DNA from: Deltaproteobacteria bacterium UBA3076
GTDB lineage: Bacteria > Desulfobacterota > Dissulfuribacteria > Dissulfuribacterales > UBA3076
DNA length: 10,922 nucleotides
Reading direction: 5' to 3'
NCBI GenBank assembly: GCA_002367355.1
Contig: DFBQ01000139.1
Coordinates: 4,611 to 15,532, forward strand
Under the pieces are notes generated by a model, which did not search any database, was not told where the DNA came from, and saw nothing but the letters and a program-made list of their open reading frames with translations. The position numbers were made by a program, and so were the translations under genes. Every line of letters begins with the position of its first letter. Within the stretch, counting starts at the first letter, position 1. Shown in pieces: positions 1-6,653 of the stretch.

Positions 1-90
1 CTTGCAAAAACAATGGAAAAAGTATGTAAAGACGCTTCCGGTCTCCATGAGGGCAACTTCGTTTGCCTGGATTTACGCAAGTCGACTTGA
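1..90 (+). CDS. Possible C-terminal end of a truncated upstream gene
   Basis: Frame 1 is open from the first base to a TGA at 88-90, giving 29 residues that end in FVCLDLRKST. The composition looks protein-like (mixed charged and hydrophobic residues), and the following 120 bp look intergenic, which would suit a gene ending here. The evidence is only a short open frame, and no family is recognised. A different 70-codon frame covers 2-214, but it is rich in residues unusual for a real protein and runs into the Dgt start, so I prefer this short tail or no gene at all. Confidence 0.25.
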   Translation, partial: LAKTMEKVCKDASGLHEGNFVCLDLRKST

Positions 91-210
91 GAATCAACGA
101 CATTCGGTCAAAGGCCGCAAACATTTTGCCTTCTCGGATATTCTCGGATCATTGCAGAGGCTGTACTATATGATAATTTTGGTATACTTTATTTTGGAGG
201 CGTTGAGTCT

Positions 211-1401
211 ATGATAAAAGACCTAAGGGATGAAAGGAGCCGCTTGGAAAAAGACGAGAGAAAAAGGCTTTCTCCCTTTGCAACCCTCAGCGTTGATGCT
301 GTCCGGGAGAGGGAGGAAGAACGGTTAGCTACAGACCACAGGCAGATGTTTTCAGTTGACGCAGACAGAATTCTGCATTCACTGGCATATGCAAGGTATA
401 TAGACAAGACCCAGGTTTTTTCCCTTATCCCCAATGATCATATTACTCATAGAGTGCTTCACGTCCAACTGGTATCAAAGATAGCCAGGACTATAGGCCG
501 TTTTCTCCAATTGAATGAGGATCTTATTGAGGCCATTGCCTATGGGCACGACATTGGCCATCCTCCCTTTGGTCACGATGGTGAACAGTATCTCGCCAAG
601 TTATGCATGGAACATGGTCTTCCTCCGTTTATTCACAGTGTCCAGGGAGTTCATTTCCTGCGCAGAGTTGAGCGAAAGGGCAGGGGATGCAATCTCAGTC
701 TCCAGGTGTTTGATGGAATACTGTGTCACGATGGTGAGATACACTGCCCGTCAATCAGACCTCACAGAGGGAAGACATTTAAGACGCTCGATGCTGAGGT
801 AGAGGCAAAGCTCTCCTTGCCTCAGACAGACCTTCGGCCCATGACACTCGAAGGTTGTGTGGTGAGGATGGCCGACGTAATCAGCTATGTGGGAAGGGAT
901 ATCGAGGACGCCATCAGGCTTTGTCTGATTAGGAGGGATCAGATCCCCGGTCATTGCCGGAAGATATTGGGGGACACGAACGGGACTATTGTTTACCGCC
1001 TGGTTGAGGATCTTATTAAATCCAGCCTGGATAGAAACGAGATAGCCTTCAGTCATGAGGTGGTAAATGCCCTGGCAGAGCTAAAGGCCTTCAATATGGA
1101 GTTCATCTATATGGATCCCCGGATTAAGACCGAGTCATCCAAGATCAAGGACCTCTACAGGATTTTGTTTGAACACTTTCTGGATGACCTGCAACAGGAC
1201 AGGAATGAATCAGTGGTTTTCAGGAATTACCTTAATGGGATGGATGACAGCTACGCTCAAGAGCAGTCTTACCCGGCCATAGTGAGAGACTTTATCGCAG
1301 GCATGACCGATGCATATTTTCTCAGGATGGGGAAAACAGTCCTGATCCCGCAGCTTCTACCTGCCAGATTTTCTTCTTCAGACACTGTGCCGTGTGATTG
1401 A
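211..1401 (+). CDS. dgt: HD-domain deoxynucleoside triphosphate triphosphohydrolase (dGTPase family)
   Basis: Predicted cytoplasmic enzyme that hydrolyses dGTP or other dNTPs to the deoxynucleoside and triphosphate, helping set dNTP pools (known for the family). Seen in the 396-aa product: the metal-binding HD set, with H84 in RVLHVQ, the H113-D114 pair in GHDIGHPPFGHDGE, and D222 in RMADVISYVGRDIEDA. This matches the H...HD...D order of bacterial dNTPases. The C-terminal RDFIAGMTDAYFL motif (about 356-375) is also typical. The length suits the 'dGTPase-like' class, shorter than E. coli Dgt (about 505 aa). The ATG is preceded by TTGGAGG at 194-200, ten bases upstream. It appears monocistronic: 247 bp of AT-rich sequence separates it from the next gene. 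Family assignment is firm; substrate preference (dGTP alone or several dNTPs) cannot be read from the sequence. Confidence 0.93.
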   Translation: MIKDLRDERSRLEKDERKRLSPFATLSVDAVREREEERLATDHRQMFSVDADRILHSLAYARYIDKTQVFSLIPNDHITHRVLHVQLVSKIARTIGRFLQLNEDLIEAIAYGHDIGHPPFGHDGEQYLAKLCMEHGLPPFIHSVQGVHFLRRVERKGRGCNLSLQVFDGILCHDGEIHCPSIRPHRGKTFKTLDAEVEAKLSLPQTDLRPMTLEGCVVRMADVISYVGRDIEDAIRLCLIRRDQIPGHCRKILGDTNGTIVYRLVEDLIKSSLDRNEIAFSHEVVNALAELKAFNMEFIYMDPRIKTESSKIKDLYRILFEHFLDDLQQDRNESVVFRNYLNGMDDSYAQEQSYPAIVRDFIAGMTDAYFLRMGKTVLIPQLLPARFSSSDTVPCD

Positions 1402-1622
1402 TTTTTTCCTCATTGCGCCTTGCCCTCGAACAGAATTTATGAGTTTTGCAAGAGGCTCAGAGGATTTTCTTTTATGTTTTTTTTCATTAGTTCCGATAAA
1501 GTTTAAGAATAGAGCAATGCGGCTGTCTTTAAGAGACTATTACTGCCCGCCCCAAAAGGATATGTTTTATGATATTTTTATAAATAACGTGTTATTATAT
1601 TATTAAATAGGGATTACTGCAA

Positions 1623-1643
1623 AATCCGGTTAATCCGGTTAAT
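1623..1643. repeat. 9-bp tandem direct repeat upstream of the PilZ gene
   Basis: The unit AATCCGGTT occurs twice back to back (1623-1631 and 1632-1640), followed by a further AAT at 1641-1643. It lies directly before the PilZ start codon and just after a very AT-rich stretch (about 1565-1610) that could hold the promoter. It could be an operator for a protein binding tandem half-sites, or simply a slippage repeat. Only the repeat itself is seen. Confidence 0.5.
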
Positions 1644-1648
1644 AGGAT

Positions 1649-2002
1649 ATGCATGAGAGTACAATGAAAGAAATATTTTCTTCTGAACGACGGCAGGATG
1701 AGCGATTCCCAATTGAATCATTGGTCACGATTTCGGACGGCCGGCGTTTCTATGTGGAATCTTTGACAGACATCAGTAAGAGTGGTGTTGGACTCGAGGC
1801 ATTACAGGAATTCCCTACCAGCTCGAAACTGACTATATTTTTTCCATCAAATTCTCGAATCAAAATTGAAGGCATTATACGATGGGTATGCAAAAAGGGT
1901 CATATGCACCGTATGGGATTGCAATTTATGAATATGACTACTAAGCAGAAAAACAGTATTAATGAGCTCATCTATGGATTTAACAATGCCCCCGCTATTT
2001 GA
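1649..2002 (+). CDS. Single-domain PilZ protein (putative c-di-GMP receptor)
   Basis: Predicted cytoplasmic c-di-GMP-binding adaptor of 117 aa, made almost wholly of one PilZ domain. Seen: the arginine motif ERRQDERFP (R15 and R19 fit the RxxxR part) and the D/NxSxxG motif DISKSGVGLE (D41, S43, G46). These are the two ligand-binding elements of the family. Both being intact argues for real nucleotide binding. There is no output domain, so it would act by contacting a partner, for example in motility, adhesion or polysaccharide production; the partner is not visible here. Start choice is uncertain. The AGGA at 1644-1647 is too close to the ATG at 1649, whereas an in-frame ATG at 1664 has GAGAG at 1655-1659 upstream and would remove only five residues before the PilZ domain. 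The AT-rich 1565-1610 stretch is a plausible promoter region without a clear -35 box. Confidence 0.88.
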   Translation: MHESTMKEIFSSERRQDERFPIESLVTISDGRRFYVESLTDISKSGVGLEALQEFPTSSKLTIFFPSNSRIKIEGIIRWVCKKGHMHRMGLQFMNMTTKQKNSINELIYGFNNAPAI

Positions 2003-2010
2003 ATATTCTG

Positions 2011-2102
2011 CTATCCTTTCCTGATTCCCAAAGCGCTCACAACTTCCTCTTCAACCAGGCACCAGACCTTTCTTTTGAGTTCCAGATAGCGATCCGCAAA
2101 CT
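2011..2102 (-). pseudogene. Minus-strand C-terminal coding remnant, family unknown
   Basis: Read on the minus strand, this stretch is open and ends in a TAG (plus-strand CTA at 2011-2013). It gives about 30 protein-like residues including FADRYLELKRK, VWCLVEEEVV and SALGIRKG. The amphipathic, charged composition resembles a genuine helical C-terminus. Upstream on the minus strand the frame hits a stop (around 2132) inside what is clearly a plus-strand thioredoxin reductase remnant, so the rest of the gene is gone. I do not recognise the family. It may be a chance open frame, but the abrupt switch of coding character at about 2102 suggests a recombination junction between two decayed genes. 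Confidence 0.4.
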
Positions 2103-2430
2103 GGAGGGAACTCGGCTCTTGAGGAAGTCATTGACTTGATAAAAGTTGCCCGGAAGGTATATATAGTCTCTTTGATGCCCCTTACTGGTGACGAGATATT
2201 TCAGTCGAGATTCTAACCGAATACAAAATTCTCAGGATTGAAGGTAAGTCCACAGTTGAGGGGATTGAGTAGGAAAGATCGTGATAGACTCAGGGTGCCG
2301 CACAGGTGTTCCAGGGATTTTTGCCCGCGGGGATGTGACGGATGTGCCTTACAAACAGGTCATTGTTGCAGCAGGCGAAGGGGCCAAGGCCGCCCTGTCG
2401 GCCTATGATTACATCATAAAGCAGAGATAG
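2103..2430 (+). pseudogene. Thioredoxin reductase-like pseudogene (TrxB/AhpF family), frameshifted and deleted
   Basis: Three stretches in three different frames together read as the second half of a TrxB/AhpF-type flavoprotein. From 2103: GGNSALEEVIDLIKVARKV and YIVSLMPLTGDEI, the NADPH-binding region, ending at a TAA at 2214. From 2207 in another frame: EILTEYKILRIEGKSTVEGI, ending at TAG 2270. From 2281 in the third frame: [39 protein letters not shown] and [10 protein letters not shown], ending at TAG 2428-2430. The last piece carries the GxFAxGD flavin-contact motif and the C-terminal signature of the family. Segments 2 and 3 should be separated by roughly 40-50 residues in a normal protein, so a deletion lies near 2270-2281. 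The N-terminal FAD half and the redox CxxC are absent. It cannot encode a working enzyme. The recognisable sequence suggests relatively recent decay. Confidence 0.88.
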
Positions 2431-2466
2431 GTTTTGCTCTGGAATGAATATTTACAGGAGATTTTT

Positions 2467-3870
2467 ATGTCTGAAATTTTGACTGCTGTTCAAAAGGCGT
2501 TTGCCCTGAACATGGACCCTGATTTATATGGATCAATTGCCGAGATCGGCGCCGGGCAGGAAGTAGCCAGGTATTTTTTCCTGGCAGGCGGCGCTGCCGG
2601 CACGATCGCCAGGACAATATCAGCATATGATATGCATTTCAGCGATGCCAGCTATGGAGAAGAACCATCAGGCCGTTATGTAAGCGAAGGCCGGTTGAAT
2701 AAAATGCTGGAAAAGGAATACGGTTTAGTCCTCAAGCGGGTCGGGACCTATCGCCAAAAAAATTCCAGCTATTTTGCTTTTGCCGACACGGTGACTGCCA
2801 GAAGCTATAAGCGAAAGTCTGCAGAATGCCACGGCTGGATGGGTGTCCATCTGCAGCTTTATCCTGATGCTCCGCCCAGCAAGATTAACCTCCATGTACG
2901 TATGCTAGACGAGTCTAACCGCCAGCAGCAAGAGGCTCTTGGCATCCTTGGTGTAAATCTTATTTATGCTGCTTACAATTATTACCGAAAACCTGAAAAA
3001 CTTATCGCTTCTTTAAAAGACAATCTTGGTCAGGGCCGGGTCGAGGTGGATACGATTCGCCTGGAAGGTCCTTATTTTGAGGAACTTGATGCCCGTCTTA
3101 CAGCGCTTCTTCTGGTGGGAACAAATTTAACAGATGCAGTCATGTTTTCTCCAGAAAAAGAGGTGTTGCAACCATCGGAAATACTGTACAAAAAAAACGT
3201 GCTTGTATTAAGGAGCTGTTTTGCACCTGTAACCAAAGTGACTCTGGACATGATCAAATGCGGAAAGGAGAGTTTTCTTCGGAATCCGGTTGTAAAGGAA
3301 GAAAATTGTGTTTTTCTGCCGGAACTTTCTACGATTCACTTGAAAAAGGATGGTGTTTTCGACAAGGAATCCTTCCTGCACAGGATAGATACGGTAACCT
3401 CCCTTGGTTATCCTGTTCTCGTCACTGATTATCTCCGCTATTTTCGGGTGCGGGAATTTCTCAATCGATATACAAAAGACCAGGTGGGCTTTATCCTTGG
3501 GATCCCTAACATGGAATTACTTTTTGATGACACCTATTATGAAGGGCTGGAAGGAGGTATATTAGGTGCCTTTAGTAAACTTTTTGATGGTCAGATAAAA
3601 TTGTCCATTTATCCGATGCGCAAAGGGAACGATATGATTTCAGTTGACAACTTCCCTACACCCGATCATTTGAAATATCTCTATTTGCATCTTCGTGAGA
3701 ACAATCTTGTTGAATCGGTAGAAAATTATGATGAATCTATTCTGCATATCTGGCCACAAGGCGTGCTGAAAAAGCTTAAAAAAGGCAGAGGCGACTGGGA
3801 ATCCATGGTGCCTGAGAATGTGGCCAAGGAAATTATCAAACATCGCATGTTTGGATTTGATTCTGCATGA
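2467..3870 (+). CDS. Conserved-looking cytoplasmic protein of unknown function, 467 aa
   Basis: I cannot assign a function. The product has no signal peptide and no membrane segment, so it is probably cytosolic. The N-terminus looks strongly constrained: AEIGAGQEVARYFFLAGGAA (about 25-44), then TIARTISAYDMHFSDASYG (46-64). A second patch, AECHGWMGVHLQ (119-130), and RLEGPYFEELDARL (198-211) also look like family motifs. I have an uncertain memory of similar proteins being auto-annotated as 'TonB-dependent receptor' or 'nicotinate-nucleotide adenylyltransferase'; the sequence supports neither label, as there is no beta-barrel or plug domain and no HxGH-type nucleotidyltransferase motif. Start: the ATG at 2467 has AGGAG at 2456-2460, six bases upstream; the longer frame from 2434 adds eleven residues without a ribosome-binding site. 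Its stop is 47 bp before the TolC gene with no terminator seen, so co-transcription with the efflux genes is possible. Confidence 0.85.
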   Translation: MSEILTAVQKAFALNMDPDLYGSIAEIGAGQEVARYFFLAGGAAGTIARTISAYDMHFSDASYGEEPSGRYVSEGRLNKMLEKEYGLVLKRVGTYRQKNSSYFAFADTVTARSYKRKSAECHGWMGVHLQLYPDAPPSKINLHVRMLDESNRQQQEALGILGVNLIYAAYNYYRKPEKLIASLKDNLGQGRVEVDTIRLEGPYFEELDARLTALLLVGTNLTDAVMFSPEKEVLQPSEILYKKNVLVLRSCFAPVTKVTLDMIKCGKESFLRNPVVKEENCVFLPELSTIHLKKDGVFDKESFLHRIDTVTSLGYPVLVTDYLRYFRVREFLNRYTKDQVGFILGIPNMELLFDDTYYEGLEGGILGAFSKLFDGQIKLSIYPMRKGNDMISVDNFPTPDHLKYLYLHLRENNLVESVENYDESILHIWPQGVLKKLKKGRGDWESMVPENVAKEIIKHRMFGFDSA

Positions 3871-3917
3871 TTAGCCGGGCTGTTTTCGTGGTTTATTTGA
3901 TGATGAGGTAATTCTGA

Positions 3918-5345
3918 GTGGTGAACCCTGAAAACAATATTTGTCAATTGATAATGGCGAAACGTAATGTCATCATATTCCTGATCTTCGTCAGTTTTTG
4001 CCTGCTGTTTAGTCCGGCACAGATGTTACTGGCTGCCAAGACAGGAAATGCTGATACACCACTTACTCTGGGCGAAGCAATCACGATTGGACTGGCCAAT
4101 AATCCTAGGATAACAGCGGTCCAGTCCCAGGTAGATGCCTCGAAGGCCAGAGTCTCTCAGACCCGTTCCGGTTTTTTTCCCCGGGTGGATGTCAGCCAGA
4201 CTTTCAATCGAACCACCAACCCCATGTGGGCCTTTGGCACCAAGCTCAATCAGGAAGTCATAACTTCAGAGGACTTTGACCCGGAAAGACTTAATGACCC
4301 GGACGCGATAGATAATTTCGCAGCCACGGTCTCTGTCAGTATGCCGCTCTACGACCGGGGGAAAAACTGGATCGGGCTGAACCAGGCCAAGCTGGATCAT
4401 GAGGCTTTCTCTCTGTCAGCAGATCGCATTCAACAACAGGTTATTGTAGATATCATTATATCCTATTCTGATGCCCTTCTTGCCCATGAGAACTTGCTTG
4501 TGGTGGTTCAAACCCTGGAGACGGCCAAGGCCCATTTCAAGATGGTACGTTCACGTTTTAAGAACGGACTGGTGGTGAAAAGCGATCTGCTACGGGCTGA
4601 AGTACGCATTGCCGAGCTTGAACAGGAGCGACTGCAGGCCCAGAGTCAGGTTGATGTTGCCAACGCCAGGCTTAATGCGGCCATGGGTGTTGAGATTGAC
4701 TATTCATTTCAATTGCAAACTCCGCTGGAACGAACGTCTGAAAAACCGGATTTACTTAAGACCTGGATCAGCACATCCCTTGAAAATCGACCTGATCTGG
4801 AACAGATAAGGATTCAGGAAATAATAGCCCAAAAAGAGGTAAAAAAAGCCAAGGCAGCACACCTGCCCGGCCTGTACTTGCTTGGAAGTTACGAAATCAA
4901 TTCGGAAGATTTCAGCGAGACCGGCAACAATTACACCATTGGCGCCATCATGCGTTTCAACCTGTTCAGCGGTTTTGGTATGCAGTCAAAGGTAAAGGAG
5001 GCCATGGCCGATGTGCGCAGGACCCAGGCCATGGCGCGGCAACTGGAACTGGACATCAAGGTTGAAACGAGGCAGGCCTTCTTCCAGGCTCAGAGTGCTT
5101 ATGAGTGCATTGGGGTAGCTAAGGCAGCAGTGGCCCAGGCTGATGAGGGATTGCGTATCGTGCGCAACCGTTATGAGAATGGCCTGTTTACCATTGTTAA
5201 TTTACTTGATGCAGAGGTGGCATTGCAACAGGCCCGCAACAATTACCTCCGTTCACTCCATGATTTCAAAGTGGCCATGGCCCGGTTAAATCTGGCTGCC
5301 GGGACTGTAGATGAAACATTTGTGACTACTCAGGTGGTTAGGTAG
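3918..5345 (+). CDS. TolC-family outer-membrane efflux channel
   Basis: Outer-membrane channel component of the tripartite efflux system encoded here; trimers form a beta-barrel with a long periplasmic alpha-helical tunnel (family knowledge). Seen: a hydrophobic signal segment (about residues 17-40, ending LLAA-KTG), then the first outer-membrane efflux repeat starting LTLGEAITIGLANNPRI and VDASKARVSQTRSGFFPRVD. The second repeat begins RPDLEQIRIQEIIAQKEVKK and ends FTIVNLLDAEVALQQARNNY plus LRSLHDFKVAMARLNLAAG. Length of 475 aa is usual. Start: GTG at 3918 with GAGG at 3905-3908 nine bases upstream; an ATG at 3954 would give a shorter signal peptide but has no ribosome-binding site. The stop codon (5343-5345) lies inside the left arm of a long inverted repeat. 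The adaptor and pump follow on the same strand. Substrates unknown. Confidence 0.93.
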   Translation: MVNPENNICQLIMAKRNVIIFLIFVSFCLLFSPAQMLLAAKTGNADTPLTLGEAITIGLANNPRITAVQSQVDASKARVSQTRSGFFPRVDVSQTFNRTTNPMWAFGTKLNQEVITSEDFDPERLNDPDAIDNFAATVSVSMPLYDRGKNWIGLNQAKLDHEAFSLSADRIQQQVIVDIIISYSDALLAHENLLVVVQTLETAKAHFKMVRSRFKNGLVVKSDLLRAEVRIAELEQERLQAQSQVDVANARLNAAMGVEIDYSFQLQTPLERTSEKPDLLKTWISTSLENRPDLEQIRIQEIIAQKEVKKAKAAHLPGLYLLGSYEINSEDFSETGNNYTIGAIMRFNLFSGFGMQSKVKEAMADVRRTQAMARQLELDIKVETRQAFFQAQSAYECIGVAKAAVAQADEGLRIVRNRYENGLFTIVNLLDAEVALQQARNNYLRSLHDFKVAMARLNLAAGTVDETFVTTQVVR

Positions 5346-5473
5346 AAGGCTGAAGGCTGAAGGTGAAAGAGAGTGAAATGCAGCATATATGCCTTTCCAT
5401 TATGAAAAATATATTACTATCTGCTGAAAACGGCTGATTTTTCCTTTAGCCTTCAGCCTTCAGCCTATCTACC
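5341..5473. repeat. Long inverted repeat built of 7-bp units, within the efflux operon
   Basis: The left arm at 5341-5363 reads as heptamers GGTAGAA, GGCTGAA, GGCTGAA and then GG. The right arm at 5450-5473 is its reverse complement, with a single extra A at 5467 and otherwise perfect pairing over 23 bp. Pairing continues less well into 5364-5369 and 5444-5449. The roughly 75-bp middle contains CAGCA at 5381 and TGCTG at 5421-5425, which could extend the stem. The element starts over the last codons of the TolC gene and ends seven bases before the adaptor's GGAG. Transcribed, it would form a large hairpin between two cistrons that are presumably co-expressed. It lacks a U-run directly after the stem, so it does not look like a simple intrinsic terminator. 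It resembles a REP-like or MITE-like intergenic element. Confidence 0.9.
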
Positions 5474-5489
5474 TGAATTGGAGCATACG

Positions 5490-6653
5490 ATGCAACATCG
5501 ACTCCTGTTTCTCTTTGCCATTTTCATGCTCTTTTCCCCTTTTGCCTGCAGCGAGAAAACAGAACCTGGAACCACAACAGAATCACATCTAGTGCTGAAA
5601 GATGTGCATGTGGCAACTGTGCACATGACAGACCAGCTTCTTATTTACGAGGCCGTTGGGACAGTCCGGGCAGGCACTACCAGTAATCTGGCCGGCAAGC
5701 TGTTAGGAACTGTTAAGTCTATTCACGTCAAAGAAGGTGACCGGGTGAAACAGGGAGACACGCTTGTCATTATCGACCCGCGCCAGGTGGAGGCAGGGCT
5801 TAGCAAGGCTGAGGCAGGGCTCTCGGAAGCAGAAAAGGCCCTGAAAGCAGCCATATCTGCCAGGGATGCTGCCCACGCCACTGAGAGACTCGCTCTTGCC
5901 ACTTATGAACGATACCTGAATCTAAAAAGAAACGACTCTGTCACCGCACAGGAATTTGATGAAGTTGAGGCACGCCATGGCCAGGCAAAAGCTGCCATGA
6001 AAGGGGCTGAGGCCATGGTGGAAGTTGCCATGGCACGGGTCAAGCAGGCTCAGGCCGCCCTGGTATCAGCCAGGGTAACCAGTCAGGAGGCTGTGATCAC
6101 TGCTCCGCACGATGGAATCATCACTGGGAAACTGGTTGATAAGGGTGACCTTGCTGCTCCGGGCATGCCTCTGCTGATCCTTGAAACTACCCGTAGCTCT
6201 CGTGTGGATATGGTCCTGCCGGAGACATATATTGACTATGTGAAGATACGGCAGAAGGTCCACGTGGACATACCTGCTCTGAAAATGGAATCTTTCCAAG
6301 GAGCCGTCAGCACCATCGTGCCCGCTGCAGACCAACGAAGCCGATCCTTTCTCGTCAAGATAGCCTTACCGGTTGACAGCCATCTTAAGTCCGGCATGTT
6401 TGCACGGGTCCGGATCCCCATAGGCCATAGCAGCAAAATCATGATACCCGGAGATGCAGTGATGTCCCATGGACAACTCACCGGACTGTACCTGGTAGAT
6501 TCTGAGAACATAGCCCATTTTCGCCTTATTCGCCTGGGCAGGACTTTCGGGGATAACGTCGAAGTGCTGTCTGGTCTCAAGGAGGGAGATCGTTATGTTA
6601 TAAGGCCTTTTCCAGGGCTTGAGGACGGGGCCCGTGTGGACGTAATATCGTGA
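5490..6653 (+). CDS. RND efflux periplasmic adaptor (membrane fusion protein, AcrA/HlyD type)
   Basis: Periplasmic adaptor linking the inner-membrane pump to the TolC channel. Seen in 387 aa: an N-terminal signal segment ending at C20 (LFSPFAC-SE), a possible but weak lipobox since the -3 residue is proline. The first half of the lipoyl domain is at about 68-98 ([20 protein letters not shown]). An Ala/Glu/Lys-rich coiled-coil hairpin spans 100-200. The second lipoyl half is [19 protein letters not shown] (203-221). A beta-barrel (about 238-312) includes the [10 protein letters not shown] motif typical of these adaptors, and a membrane-proximal domain runs to the end. Start: ATG at 5490 with GGAG at 5480-5483, six bases upstream; a TTG at 5478 would overlap that ribosome-binding site and is rejected. 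Its stop overlaps the pump start by GTGA, implying translational coupling. No regulator gene is adjacent. Confidence 0.93.
   Translation: MQHRLLFLFAIFMLFSPFACSEKTEPGTTTESHLVLKDVHVATVHMTDQLLIYEAVGTVRAGTTSNLAGKLLGTVKSIHVKEGDRVKQGDTLVIIDPRQVEAGLSKAEAGLSEAEKALKAAISARDAAHATERLALATYERYLNLKRNDSVTAQEFDEVEARHGQAKAAMKGAEAMVEVAMARVKQAQAALVSARVTSQEAVITAPHDGIITGKLVDKGDLAAPGMPLLILETTRSSRVDMVLPETYIDYVKIRQKVHVDIPALKMESFQGAVSTIVPAADQRSRSFLVKIALPVDSHLKSGMFARVRIPIGHSSKIMIPGDAVMSHGQLTGLYLVDSENIAHFRLIRLGRTFGDNVEVLSGLKEGDRYVIRPFPGLEDGARVDVIS

Noticed and set aside
160..188. Extended -10 promoter (TGG-TATACT at 180-188) for the dNTPase gene
   Set aside because: There is no -35 box at the right spacing, and the transcript would begin at or inside the ribosome-binding site at 194-200.
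2..214. 70-codon plus-strand ORF overlapping the dNTPase start
   Set aside because: No ribosome-binding site or family resemblance. It runs through the likely regulatory region and overlaps the well-supported dgt start. A different frame (1-90) looks more protein-like.
1394..1606. 70-codon ORF between the dNTPase and PilZ genes
   Set aside because: AT-driven composition with many Phe, Tyr and Ile, no ribosome-binding site, overlaps the dgt stop, and covers the AT-rich candidate promoter region of the PilZ gene.
5341..5473. Intrinsic transcription terminator after the TolC gene
   Set aside because: The stem is very long with a 75-bp loop, there is no T-run directly after the right arm, and the adaptor gene downstream has no visible promoter of its own, so full termination would be illogical.
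6066..6335. Minus-strand ORFs opposite the adaptor and pump genes (for example 6066-6335, 7127-7510, 9373-9771)
   Set aside because: They are shadows of strongly supported plus-strand genes and have no recognisable domains or start signals.
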